A DNA stretch of 64,000 nt from assembly GCA_932526585.2 (NCBI GenBank), contig OW052245.1, positions 65,749,586 through 65,813,585 of the forward strand, given 5' to 3'. The notes under the pieces were generated by a model that did not search any database, was not told where the DNA came from, and saw nothing but the letters and a program-made list of their open reading frames with translations. Position 1 is the first letter of the stretch; each line of letters begins with the position of its first letter. Positions 1 through 10,227 of the stretch are shown in pieces. The position numbers were made by a program, and so were the translations under genes. The DNA is from Philonthus cognatus. Taxonomy: Eukaryota > Arthropoda > Insecta > Coleoptera > Staphylinidae.

Positions 1-5
1 CTCTT

Positions 6-355
6 TTATATGGTGCATTTATACAGCAAAAGATATCTCGGTTTTAGAGAGAACTAAGCGTAGGTTTCTAAATGTTATCTCTTATAATTTTTTTTTATTA
101 TTCTAATATAGCTGTCAGTTTAAACACAAACAAATTGGAAATAAGCAGTTTCAAATTTGTTATAAATTAGTCTCAATTTAAATTTGACTAAGACCCAATT
201 TGAAACTGCTTATTTCCAATTTTTGTGTATTTAAACTGACAGCTATATTTGAAAAATAACAAAAATATTAAATTTATAAGAGATATAATTTTGAAACCTC
301 CGCTGAGCTCTCTTTAAAACCGAGATATCTTTTGCTGTAAAAGGGCACCATATAA
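6..355. repeat. 350-bp foldback inverted repeat
   Basis: The left arm beginning near 6 is matched, reversed and complemented, by the right arm ending near 355. Both tips contain the run with GATATCTCGGTTTTAGAGAG or its complement, and the centre lies near 180. The inner arms carry the same TATAGCTGTC motif as the tandem array that follows. This looks like the terminal foldback of a repeat family, possibly cut by the window edge. No protein is encoded. Confidence 0.8.
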
Positions 356-361
356 CCGAGC

Positions 362-910
362 AATTTATAATTTGAGACGTCAAATATAGCTGTCAAATTG
401 AGACTCATCAATTTCAAATTGGCAATAATCACTTATAAATGTGAGGCTGATCAGTATTAAAATACGAATAAGCAATTTCAAATTGGGACTTCAAATATAG
501 CTGTCAAATTGAGACTGATTAATAACAAAATGGAAATAAGCAATTTCGAATTGCGACTTTAAATATAGCTGTCGAATTGAGACTGATTAATATCAAATAG
601 AAAATAAGCAATTGCAAACTGAGTAATATAGCTGTCTAGTTGATACTAATCAATATCAAATTGGCAATAAGCAATTTCAAATTCGGACTTTAAATATAGC
701 TGTCAAGTTAAGACTAATCAATATCACATTGGAAATAAGCAATTTCAAATTGAGGCTTCAACTATAGCTGTCAAATTGAGACTAATTAATATCATATTGG
801 GAATAAGCAATTTTAAATGAGGACTTTAAATATAGCTGCCAGTTTAAACACAATCAAATTGGGAATAAACACCATCAAATTAGGAATAAGCAACTTCAAA
901 TTGGGACTGA
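362..910. repeat. About 69-bp tandem repeat array, about 7 degenerate units
   Basis: The motif TATAGCTGTC recurs near 385, 495, 565, 627, 694, 764 and 833, mostly 62-70 bp apart. Each unit continues with a version of AAATTGAGACTGATCAATAT and then AATAAGCAATTTCAAATTG. The first interval is longer (110 bp) because an extra half unit is present. The unit is shared with the inner arms of the foldback at 6-355, so foldback and array probably form one element. Confidence 0.8.
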
Positions 911-1024
911 TCAAAGTTATTCAAGAAATAACCAGTGTAAATAATTTAGCAAAAATAACGAAAACAATGTTAATTTAACATGTTTTGTATCCATCTTCTA
1001 AATTTAGAAAATTTTTGCATGTGA

Positions 1025-1500
1025 GCATGAGTTTTTCTTTTAAATATACATATCCCAATTACAGCGTATATTCTGTAAATCTTCAAATATTCGTTGTTTT
1101 TTAAAAGTTCAATTTAAAGTTTAAACGGGTGTTTTCCACTCCCAGGTTAAGCATGAAGTAAAATTTCGAGTTTAGAAAAGCCTGAAAATTTGGTTTGGTC
1201 GCGTAGCGCGAAGCGCGGAGCGGCCAAACCAAATTTTCAGGCTTTTCTAAACTCGAAATTTTACTTCATGTGCCACCGATACAAAACACTGACATATAAC
1301 GAAGTATAAGACACACCGCTAAACTTTACATTAATTCAGTGTTTTGTACCGGTGGCGCATGAAGTAAAATTTCGAGTTTAGCAAAGCCTGAAAATTTGGT
1401 TTGGCCGCTCCGCGCTTCGCGCTACGCGACCAAACCAAATTTTCAGGCTTTTCTAAACTCGAAATTTTACTTCATGCGCCACGCGTATAAAACATTAAAA
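1025..1500. mobile_element. Hairpin-chain element: two apex-A hairpins
   Basis: Hairpins lie at 1153-1270 and 1359-1476. The left approach (1030-1150) is the family's outer arm, ending in CCACTCCCAGGTTAAGC. Between the hairpins, inner flanks face each other (ACAAAACACTGA ... TCAGTGTTTTGTAC). The second hairpin is followed by another inner flank (GCGCCACGCGTATAAAACA), not an outer flank, so this is a chain whose right end is lost. Both apices are class A, with GGTTTGGTCGC arms and a CpG-rich tip. Confidence 0.8.
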
Positions 1501-2222
1501 TATCGTGAAATTCACAACAAATTTGCACAATATTGATAATAAATTGTCACTATTTCTATATGTTGTTTAAGAGTATATCTTTCCATTTGCTCAAATTGTA
1601 CAGTTCTCACTTGACAAATTTCAAACAACCAAGACCCTCTATTCAACAGTTTAAAAATGCTAGGGAATTTAAAATAGGACCTCTTAAAGGAAAACCCTAT
1701 ATAAGAGACAACATTTTTAAATATAGAGTAAGATTTATGACGAATGTGATTCAAATCACGCACAAAATCGCCGTGAAAAAAAAACCTATAGGATAATACT
1801 ATTAGAGATAATCTTTGTGGATTATTGCAAAGGTCGACTGTATCAACATTGTATTCGCACCAGATAGGAATACGTTCGCCAATTGGGAAGAAGATTATCT
1901 GAGGGGGAGGAAAGTCGGAAAGGTCCGAACGCAGAAACGGAATGGGAATGGGAAAGGGTGAGAGCGTTAATAAGTAGCTTCTTAGAGGGGACCGAAAACT
2001 GGAGGACCGGGAATATACAATCGGCTTATCAGATCTATCCGAACAAGGGACCCAACTTGCCAATAACGTATATATACATGTACATAGATAGGTATATAAA
2101 CACGCGTATATAACAGAAAATAAGAGTAGGAAAGAGAATTTTTGAGATAAGAAAAATTAAATGGATCGTTCTTAAAGTATTGTAGTCTCTTTGATAAAAG
2201 AGAGATGAACTTCACAATACAA
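1501..2222. other. No gene recognised; AT-rich, then a purine-rich stretch
   Basis: Positions 1501-1860 are AT-rich single-copy-looking sequence. Positions 1870-2060 are purine- and GC-richer. Short open frames exist on both strands (to 183 codons on the minus strand) but show no family motif and a low-complexity composition. The last 8 bases (2215-2222) are the target duplication of the next element. Confidence 0.4.
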
Positions 2223-2447
2223 CAGTGATGGGGAAACTATGGTCCGCGGGCCAAGTCCGGCCCGCGGAAAGGCATAATCCGGCCCGTTTAAGAGTGCCGT
2301 CGTGAGAATGTTTGAACGCGTTCTTACTTCGTAATGTGACGACCCGCATAAAAACTACCTACCTACGATTAAGCATTATTCATTGGCCCGCTACGATTGT
2401 CTGGTTATTACAAATGGTCCGTCTTAAAAAAAGTTTCCCCACCACTG
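2223..2447. mobile_element. 225-bp hAT-type miniature element, copy 1
   Basis: The element begins CAGTGATGGGGAAACTA and ends with the complement of CAGTGGTGGGGAAAC. It is flanked by a perfect 8-bp duplication, caatacaa (2215-2222 and 2448-2455). An 8-bp duplication and CAGNG tips are the hallmarks of the hAT superfamily. The GGCCCGCGGGCCA next to the tip recalls the Tip100/Zaphod group (from memory). No coding capacity. A second copy of identical length lies at 40207-40431. Confidence 0.9.
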
Positions 2448-3069
2448 CAATACAACATAATGTAAATAGGTCGATCAAATATAAACGAGCCTTCGTCTTC
2501 TTGTCATTAGGAATGGTATTTATTTGTGATTGGGCTGTTGAGGTCTTTAGGTTGGTATACACAGAGTTAGTGCAGGGGATCGAGTTTGGAATAATTGCGT
2601 AAGACAATATGGGGTAGTACAATAAGCCACCTAGGCTGCAGTGCATCCGGATCCGCAAGGAAGACGGCCCCCACAGGAAGAACAAAAATGCCCAGAGTTA
2701 GGGAACCACACCAGCCGATTTTAGAATTACACTTTGCGCAAAAGAGGTACGCCCGCTTTATTGTTATAGCTACTAAATAATGGAAAGAATATCCCTCATT
2801 TAATAGCTCTAACAATAAATGTGAAGAGCGAGCGTGCCTCTTTTGCGCAACTTTTTCAAAGAAAAAGTTTGGAAAGAAGGTTTTATGCATTGAAATCAAG
2901 CGAGAAAGGAAAGACCAAGGAAAACCCGGGAAAGCCATTAATTGATCGTCTGACTTGGCCACGGTTTTTAAAAACTGAAGAATTATTCTCCTGGTAGATT
3001 TTTTACATAGATGTCGATCCAACAACGCAATTCGCTTTTACTGCTTTCCAAATCAAGTTAGGCTTCAGA

Positions 3070-4201
3070 CAGAGCTGGGCAAAATTCGATTCTTTCAGGA
3101 TTTGAATCCTGGATTCGAATCCTTTTAGAGGATTCAAAAGAGGCATTCGAATACTTTAGTTCAACTGGATTCGTGATCCGGATTCGTTACATTTTTTTAA
3201 GAGGATTCGTATTCGAGTCTAAATATGGGTTATTCGAATCCTTATAAAAGGATTTGAATCCTTGCAAAAGGATTCGAATATTTACAAAAGGATTTGAATC
3301 GTCAAAAATAATTCGAATTAATTGTGAGGAATAACATGAAAACTTCAGTGTTTTGTACGCGTGGCGCATGAAGTAAAATTTCGAGTTTAGAAAAGCCCGA
3401 AAATTTGTCTCGGGTCGCTGCGCGACCCTCGACAAATTTTCACAGGGCTTTTCTAAACTCGAAATTTTACTTCATGCTTAGTCTGGGAGTGGAAACGTTC
3501 GTTCGAAACTTTAAAGTGAATGCTTTGATAAGAACATTAAATGATTAAAAATGTTTTTAAAGATAATATTCTAGTTTTCAAAATTTTGTTTAATATTGTT
3601 TGAAGTAAAACTGACATAGTAGCCACAATCTGAAATGTTAAATTTTTCCTACATTTCCCGGACTAAAGATTTTTTCCCTGGCCTTTTAATATAACTATCT
3701 TCTGTGGGAAACCCCCATTCTGTTTAATAGTTTTCATTGTTTTTGCCAATATTTAAGTTAATTTATTTTAAAAATTTTTACGTGTTTTGTAATTTTCCTG
3801 CTGATTTTGACAAATTTAATAATATCATATGGCTTTTTTGTTAGTGTTTTGGTCAATTTGAGTATAATTCCATGACTTTTCTTTGACTTTTGAAGTGGAG
3901 TTTAGAAACACATAAACACATCATTAACCAGAGTATCAGGGAGTCAGATATTTAGTCTGTTATCAAGATGTTCAGTGGTAATAATAAATAATTAGGTTTT
4001 GAATATATTTGTTAACGATATTTATAGATTAAGGGTTGCAAAAAAATAATAAAATAAAATTTATTCCTAACGGATTTGTATTCGTGATTCGAAAAAACAG
4101 GATTCGAATCTTTGATTCGAATCATATTCGTGATTCGAATCATATTAGGTGATTCGGATTCGTGATTCGAATCCTTTTTACGAGGATTCGTCCCAGCTCT
4201 G
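3070..4201. mobile_element. Non-autonomous hAT-like element, copy A (1132 bp), inside mariner
   Basis: The tips are CAGAGCTGGG and CCCAGCTCTG. The insertion is flanked by a perfect 8-bp duplication, gcttcaga (3062-3069 and 4202-4209), which marks it as an insertion into the surrounding mariner. Both subterminal regions (3090-3310 and 4080-4195) hold many copies of GGATTCGAATC-like units. An apex-B hairpin lies at 3368-3474, with the inner flank on its left and the outer flank on its right. No transposase frame is visible. Copy B, reversed, is at 46331-47618. Confidence 0.9.
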
Positions 4202-4209
4202 GCTTCAGA

Positions 4210-4398
4210 CATAAAAGCCGAGATTGTCCCATCTGCGAAGTATTGCTCCTCCATGACAATGCTAGGCCCTATAGAAGAGCTGTAAAGCGGCAGAAAATGA
4301 TGAAAATGACCTGGCAAACACTTGAACAACGACCATATAATCGAGACCTATCTCCATGCGAAGGAGAGAATATCCTTCATTTTGTAGCAGAAATGTGA
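4210..4398 (+). pseudogene. Mariner transposase C-terminal fragment (DD34D type)
   Basis: Translation of 4245-4365 gives LLHDNARPYRRAV, then MMKMTWQTLE, then RPYNRDLSPC. This is the mariner catalytic stretch in which HDNARP holds the second aspartate and SPCD the third. Here the frame leaves the family after SPC-E, so the third aspartate is lost. The spacing to that position (34 residues between) fits DD34D mariners. An inverted copy of the sequence just upstream (4209-4250) lies near 4755-4800. Non-functional relic within the mariner at 2469-5235. Confidence 0.75.
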
Positions 4399-4399
4399 A

Positions 4400-4880
4400 G
4401 AGCGGGAGCGCCTCCTTTGCGCAACACGTAATTCTAAAGTTTCTCACCAGTGAAAACTTGAAACCAGTCAAAATTTACAGCAGACTGTAGATTCGGCATG
4501 GAAACGATTCCCTTTCATAGAAAAAGTTTGGAACGAAGGTTTTATGCATTAAAATCAAGCCAGAAAGGAAAGGCCAAGGAAAATCAGGGAAAGCCGTAAT
4601 TCGATCGTCTAAGTTGGCCACGGTTTCCAAAAACTGAAGAATTGTCCTCCTGGTGGATTTTTTACATAGATGTTGATGTCGAACCAACAACATTTCGCTT
4701 TTACGGCTTCCCGCATCAAGTTAAGCTTCAGCTACATGTGTTGTGATGTAGGACCAATACTTCGCTGATGAGACAATCCCGGTTTTTTATGTCGATTCTA
4801 AAGCCTAACTTGATTCGGGAAGCAGTAAAAGCGAATTGCATTATTGGTTCGACATCTGTGTAAAAAATCCACCAGGAGGA
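4400..4880. repeat. Inverted and duplicated mariner segments
   Basis: Positions 4640-4737 and 4800-4880 are inverted copies, each containing GGATTTTTTACA or its complement with TTGGTTCGACAT, separated by a loop of about 60 bp. Positions 4395-4690 also repeat 2830-3020 directly (shared ATGTGAAGAGCG, GGTTTTATGCAT and TTGGCCACGGTTT). The reading frames across these pieces are broken. They look like rearranged mariner body rather than independent genes. Confidence 0.65.
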
Positions 4881-5195
4881 GGCCCTGTAGAAGAGCTGCA
4901 AGCCAGCAGAAGATGATGGAAATTACCTGGTAAACACTTGAACATCGACCTTACAATCGAGATCTGTCTTCGTGCGATTTTCACTTGTTTGGACCCCAAA
5001 AAAAAAGCACTTGGAGGCAAGCGATTTGACAGCAACGATGAAGTGGAAACGTTTGTGTCCAATTGGTTACATACCTGCCCAGCTTTATTCTACGATAACG
5101 AAGTTAATAAACTTCTAAAACTTTGGCAGAAATGTATTTTAAATAGAGGATACTATGTAGAAAGAAAATTTACAGGAATGTTTTCTTTTATGTAG
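4881..5195 (+). pseudogene. Mariner transposase C-terminus, second fragment
   Basis: Reading 4938-5195 gives an out-of-frame start, then KKALGGKRFDSNDEVETF, then NWLHTCPALFYDN, then LWQKCI and GYYVE. This is the C-terminal tail of DD34D mariner transposases (LGGKRF, NWL, WQKCI). The region just before repeats the motif KMM-EITW-TLEHRPYNRDLSSCDFHLFGP, with frameshifts. In this copy the third catalytic aspartate (SSCDFHLF) is kept, but the N-terminal two thirds are missing. The right inverted repeat follows after about 15 bp. Confidence 0.75.
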
Positions 5196-5250
5196 GTTTT
5201 GTGAAAAATAAAGGCTCGTTTATATTTGATCGACATACGTATGTACATAC

Positions 5251-5456
5251 CAGAGTTAGGCAGAATTCGAATCCTATTAAAGGATTTAAAAGAAGTATTT
5301 AAATCCTGATAAAAGGATTGGAATATTTAAAAAAGAATTCGAATTCTCCAAAGGGATTCGAATCATCAAATATAATTTTACTTCATAATATATAAAATTA
5401 CGAAAAAACTATTCGTGATTTTCACGAATAGTTTTTTCGTAATTTTATATATTATG
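5251..5456. mobile_element. hAT-like end fragment (copy C) joined to a 73-bp palindrome
   Basis: 5251-5375 begins CAGAGTTAGGCAGAATTCGA and continues with GGATTCGAATC-like units, so it is a diverged left end of the family seen at 3070-4201. At 5384-5456 it runs into a nearly perfect palindrome, CATAATATATAAAATTACGA and its complement. Its tip sequence recurs in the inverted repeat at 27659-27841. No right end is visible. Confidence 0.65.
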
Positions 5457-6137
5457 TTTAAAGTGTGCAAACTATAAGAAGCGTAAGCTTATTTTCTCGA
5501 ATTCAAATAGTTTTGAATTTGAATTTATATAATTTTACTTCATTGCGAGAATAAGAATGAACATTTGTTGAATCAGTATTTTACACGCAGTAAGTTGTTA
5601 TTTTTATAACAGAATTCAATTTAAACCTTCAAACGAGTTTCCAGTCTTTGATTAAGCATATAGTTACATTTTCAGGCTTTTCTATACCTGCTAAATGTCC
5701 ACGTTTTAATCAGTTTTTGTAAGAGTAATATTTATAATGATTTGATGAAATATTTGAGTTAATATACCAAGATTTTCGTAAATAATCTAAAGAACGTCAA
5801 ATTTTTTGTGACTCGTAAAATTGATAGTTTTTGCTGGTATAGTTTTTCCAATTTTTTCATAAATTTTCAATGGTTTAAATTAAATATTAGTATTTTAACT
5901 AATATCTATGCTTTTTATATGGCTTGGTGAGTTTTTTTGGTTTTCATCAATTTGTAAAATATTCAATCATATTCATGTTCTTGTTTGGCCCACTTTAATA
6001 ATTACCGATCAACTTTATAAATTTCGTAAACATAATTAATGTAACTGTTTTACACAATTATTTTTAATAAAGTTTATGTTTTTAATTCTAGGTGTATTAA
6101 AAACATAAAGTTTATTAAAAATAATCAATTATAATTA
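5457..6137. other. AT-rich sequence with a decayed hairpin-element remnant
   Basis: Positions 5570-5700 keep pieces of the hairpin family (CAGTATTTTACACGCAG, AAACGAGTTTCCAG, TTTTCAGGCTTTTCTA) without an intact hairpin. Positions 5460-5530 match 27595-27660 in reverse. A small palindrome (about 6058-6125) contains AATAAAGTTTATGTTTTTAA. No coding sequence was found. Confidence 0.5.
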
Positions 6138-7273
6138 TTTATGCCCGGTATTATAAACGATTAATAAATCATTAGATAACTATTTGTGGAGTAAATTTAT
6201 TTACCTAGTTAACTAATATACAAATAAAATTGCGTATTATAAAGCAAACCTACCAAATAAATAGCAATTCTAGAAATGAATAATTTAATTTGTAGATTAC
6301 AGACCAAAATTATACATTTTCATTGTGGCCATAGCTGGAACCACCAATTTGTTAAATTGAATTGTCAATATTTCAAATTAAATTGTCAATCAAATTGGAA
6401 ATTTAGTATAATTTCTTAAAAGAAGAATAACCGTGGAATATGACAGAATTACACAGAACAAGAAAAAGAAAGCTTATTAGAAATTATAAAAGACTCAAAC
6501 GAGTGTTTTTCACTCCCAGGCTAAGCATGAAGTAAAATTTCGAGTTTAGAAAAGCCTGAAAATTTGGTTTGGTCGCGTAGCGCGAAGCGCAGAGCGGCCA
6601 AACCAAATTATCAGGCTTTTCTAAACTCGAAATTTTACTTCATGCGCCACGCGCACAAGACACTGATTTCAAGTGAAGTTCACTTGTTCACAATATTTCA
6701 GTGTTTTCAGTGTTAAATACGCGTGGCGCATGAAGTAAAATTTCGAGTTTAGAAAAGCCTGAAAATTTGGTTTCTAAACTCGAAATTTTACTTCATGCTT
6801 AGTCTGGGAGTGGAAAACACTCGTTTAAAACTTTAAATGGAACTTATTTTAAAAAAGCGTATGCATAAGTATAAAAACCCTTGGTTATGTCTGATTTGAA
6901 GACCTTTAGGTCTTCGACTCCTTAGAATGTCTTGTGGTTCGAATTAATCACTGTCAGGGAAGATACTATGAGCGAACCTAAATCTGACATGGATGATATG
7001 GTAGACATGATAACCGTAATGAAATTAATAATTACAAGTAGTAGAATCTAAAGTAATTATAATAATATAATACAACTTTGACTTTTAACTGTCAAATTAT
7101 TTAGAGAATAAAATGTACTTGGTAGAAAAACAAACAAATAATTTACTGGGGAGAATTATTAGCCAAATAAAGTTATTTTGTGTTTATAATACCGAGATCT
7201 TTGGAATAAATGAATTTATTCCTAAAGTAAATTTTATTTCCGGAATAAAACGTTTTATAATACCGGGCATAAA
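6138..7273. mobile_element. TA-flanked TIR element carrying a hairpin pair
   Basis: The ends are TTTATGCCCGGTATTATAAA (left) and its near complement (right), each next to TA (6136-6137 and 7274-7275), as in Tc1/mariner-type insertions. Length is 1136 bp with no transposase frame. Inside lies a hairpin element: a full apex-A hairpin at 6527-6644 and a shortened one at 6730-6797 that lost one apex arm. The two inner flanks face each other and the outer flanks (CTCCCAGGCTAAGC, TTAGTCTGGGAG) point outward. Confidence 0.75.
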
Positions 7274-7470
7274 TATACCTAATTAAGTTAATCAACTGTT
7301 GATGATTTTCCTCAATTTCCATGTTTTCAGCAAGTTGTTTCTTTCTTTGTTAGCGGCAGACTTAACTTTTTAACACAAAATATTTAAACACACAAAAAGT
7401 TAAAACATTGAGTTTGTCTAAAATGTTTACTTTTTTGTACAATATTCGACAATTTCAGGTACCATATGTA

Positions 7471-7829
7471 CACTTCTGTGCAATAATATAAGCTCAAGTC
7501 TTATAACTATTTTTCAATATTCTAGTTGTATAATTTGGGTCTGCATTAATTGCCTAGCAGCAGTTTCAATAAATGAACTTGAAAATGACACCTTTATTAA
7601 AAAACCAAAACTAAGACATTTTGAAAAAAACGCTTGTAATGAATACAACAAAGCCGAAATAGAAAAACTTCTATTTTAGAATTCGAATTTTTGAATTATT
7701 GTCTAAATGACGCAGCGTTTTGTAATTAAGGAAATTAACATATTTACATATTTTCGTAACTAGGAAACTCATCAAATCCATTTTAAACTATAACATATTT
7801 TGTGTGCTTAATTTTATTGCACAGAAGTG
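7471..7829. mobile_element. 359-bp Tc1/mariner-like miniature element
   Basis: Perfect terminal inverted repeats CACTTCTGTGCAATAA are flanked by TA at both ends (7469-7470 and 7830-7831). There is no open frame of note. The sharp boundaries and TA flanks support a non-autonomous DNA transposon. Confidence 0.8.
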
Positions 7830-8295
7830 TACAAGCAATTTGTGTTTGATTTTGGGGCCAGTAAAAGATTAAGAAACTTACGATAATGATAAAGTTAAGC
7901 TTGGAGAGAAATTATTAAACTGATTGTTAACGTGAAAAATTATGATATTAAAACTTTTTGTATTAGAAAAAATAAAGGGAATGTATTTTTTATGTCATTT
8001 AATTTATTTCCAGAGAAAATAAATAAATACAATTATGGGTGAGTCATTTGATTGAAAGCTTAAGTTTTTAAGTATATATAAATATCCTAATGTATGCGTT
8101 GTAAATAAGCAGACATTCCTTAATTTTATAAAAGCTTCACTACGCGACCAAGCCAAATGTTCAGGATATGATTCGAAATTTTACTTTACATGTAACCTAG
8201 GAGTACAAATACTAGTTAAAAAGCTTGTCATAAAAACAATGACATTCTGAAAATTTAACAAACCCTGTAATTATCGGGGTGTATATGTAAATTAA

Positions 8296-8898
8296 AACCA
8301 TTTTTGTCGACAAATGTTTTTATTGAATTATGAATTTTTAAATTAGTTACGTTGTCCTTCATTTTAACATGATAATGTAAATACTAGTTGTGATAATATT
8401 AATATTTAACATCTTTATTGACATAAATGTATAAAAACATTTAAATATAACTATAACAAATTTTAAAACTTAAATATTTTTTCTGTCAATCGGCTATCGA
8501 CCATTGGTCTTTCCGCCTGATTTTGTTTAGTTCTGTCTGTGTCGGTTAATGTTATAGTTGTAATTGTTAACTACTGTCTTTGTCTAAATCTAGCTGTCAT
8601 ACTGGCGTCGTGATCATTAATGTCTAGTACCTGTCTAACGGCTGTCTCAACGTCGTGATCATTAATGTCATGAAGTGAAGAGATGAATTCATAAATTGTG
8701 GTGCATGGAAATTTTCGTTTAGGGACAATATTTTTATTACGAAGGATTGTGATCATATTTACTCAAAATAATAATTTAAATTAAAACTATTTTTTTTTTT
8801 TGACAAATGCTTTTATTGAATTCAGAATTTTTAAATTAGTTATCTTGTCCTTGATTTTAACAAGATAATGTAATTAGTAGTTGTAAAAATATTTAATG
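8296..8898. repeat. Pair of ~110-bp direct repeats with spacer
   Basis: 8296-8405 and 8781-8898 share GACAAATG then TTTTATTGAATT, AATTTTTAAATTAGTTA and AACATGATAATGTAA. The spacer holds a short internal duplication of GTCGTGATCATTAATGTC (near 8604 and 8651). It also holds, on the minus strand near 8484-8512, a motif with GACCAATGGTC like the one at 40604-40636. The 61-codon minus frame across 8571-8756 has no recognisable product. Confidence 0.6.
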
Positions 8899-9279
8899 TA
8901 ATTTATTTTATTTTCTCACAATAATAATTTTATAATTTGACGTCCATAATCTATTTTATTGTAAATAGCCCAAGTGAAAAAAGATTTGATACTTGATAGT
9001 TTCTTGAAAATGTATGTAATATTTTTTTTTTCTTAATAAATAAAATTATTTATTTGTAATCAGTATTTTATGTATTCTTTAGAATCTCTATTACGCACTG
9101 ATTTATTATTTTTGTTTTTCTAACAAGATTATCAATGAACTCATCACTTTTCTTTCTTAAATAAATTTAATATTTCATACTTTTCAAAGCATATAACTGT
9201 AGGTGGGTATATTTTATTAGACCCCGTGAAGGGTCTGGAACTGCAATAAACAAAATTCCATGTGAATGCTGGCGCTTAC

Positions 9280-9404
9280 CTTGTATTTTCCCAGGTTATT
9301 TACAGAACAAGACATGACTGCTTCCCTGCCAACGGGGATCGTTAAATTATGCATGGGGTTGAAAAATTCCGGCTCATCGGCGCTCCTTGTCGTGGACCAA
9401 TCCT
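9280..9404 (-). CDS. Immunoglobulin-superfamily exon (DIP/lachesin type)
   Basis: The only host coding segment I can support. Read on the minus strand, a polypyrimidine tract ending TTTGTTTCAG precedes the exon and a GTAAGC donor follows it directly. The exon encodes DWSTTRSADEPEFFNPMHN, then LTIPVGREAVMSC, then SVNNLGKYK. That is the start of an Ig domain: PEF..P..N.T.P.GR..., the first disulfide cysteine (MSC), then NLGKYK. In insect DIP and lachesin-like neuronal adhesion proteins the same block continues with VAW and an exon boundary is plausible here. The exon begins with the last two bases of a codon and ends on a complete codon (AAG). The matching half domain and signal-peptide exon were not found, so they should lie beyond long introns. 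Family is fairly sure; orthology is not. Confidence 0.8.
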
Positions 9405-9577
9405 CTGAAACAAAAAAAAAATAAACAACGTTATTTACACAACTCTTATAATGCATAAAGGAAAACTGAATAATTGATAGCTTGAATAAGTTTATTTTTA
9501 TTTTACACGTAGTAAAACATTTTTAACTACGATTTAAAAAGAAAATACTAATATTAGTGAAATATAACCAACTGTTT

Positions 9578-10227
9578 TCTTTTAAAATCATAATAAAAAA
9601 ACTGAATAATGAGCTCAATCATTTTTAAGATAACTTCATGCTTAACTAAGAAGTGAAAACACACGCTAGAGGCTTCAAATTAATATAAATTCAACGAATG
9701 ATTGAATATTTACAGTGTTACATCGCAATGTCGGGGAGTTTTTTTTTTTTAAATATATACATATCTCAATTATGTGTTGTAAATTTTCAGATATTCGTTA
9801 TTTTGTTATAAGAGTTCAATTTGAGGCTTCGAGCGAGTGTTTTCCACTCCCAGGTTAAGCATGAAGTGAAATTTCGAGTTTAGAAAAGCCTGAAAATTTG
9901 GTTTGATCTTGTCGCATAGCGACGCGATCAAACCAAATTTTCAGGCTTTTCTAAACTCGAAATTTCACTTCATGAGCCACGCGCACAAAACACTGATTTA
10001 ACGTGACGTTTCAGTAATACTCAACTTCACTTGAAATCAGTGTTTTATACGCGTGGCGCATGAAGTAAAATTTCGAGTTTAGAAAAGCCTGAAAATTTGG
10101 TTTATCTAAACTCGAAATTTTACTTCATGCTTAATCTGGGAGTGGAAAACACTCGTTTAATGCTTTAAATTTAACACTTCTACAAATATAAACGTATGCA
10201 TATGTATACTTAAAAGGAATGATGATT
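9578..10227. mobile_element. Hairpin-pair element, first copy of a ~650-bp duplication
   Basis: A full apex-A hairpin lies at 9861-9974 (arm variant AAGTGAAATTTCGAG) and a shortened one at 10060-10129. The outer flanks point out and the inner flanks (ACGCGCACAAAACACTGA; TCAGTGTTTTATACGCG) face in. The left approach, from TTTTAAAATCATAATAAAA near 9580 through ATCGCAATGTC, is repeated at about 10228 with a period near 650 bp. The element was therefore duplicated in tandem together with its flank. Confidence 0.8.

Larger units (their letters stand above)
2469..5235 (+). mobile_element. Rearranged mariner element with nested hAT insertion
   Basis: Terminal inverted repeats GTCGATCAAATATAAACGAG (left, from 2470) and its complement (right, ending near 5234) are flanked by TA at 2467-2468 and 5236-5237. 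That is the TA target preference of Tc1/mariner. Without the nested hAT element (3070-4201 plus 8 bp) about 1.63 kb remain, near mariner size but internally scrambled: inverted and duplicated pieces lie at 2800-3060, 4390-4740 and 4795-4880. Transposase pieces with DD34D-type motifs are listed separately. It starts only 14 bp after the target duplication of the upstream hAT miniature. Confidence 0.8.

Noticed and set aside
362..910. CRISPR-like repeat-spacer array
   Set aside because: Units are contiguous, degenerate ~69-bp tandem repeats in a eukaryotic sequence; there are no spacers of constant length and no cas genes.
1512..2063. 183-codon minus frame
   Set aside because: No motif, low-complexity composition, overlapping frames on the other strand; not supported as coding.
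6900..7000. tRNA-like TGGTTCGAATTAATC
   Set aside because: No cloverleaf arms or A box could be matched around it.
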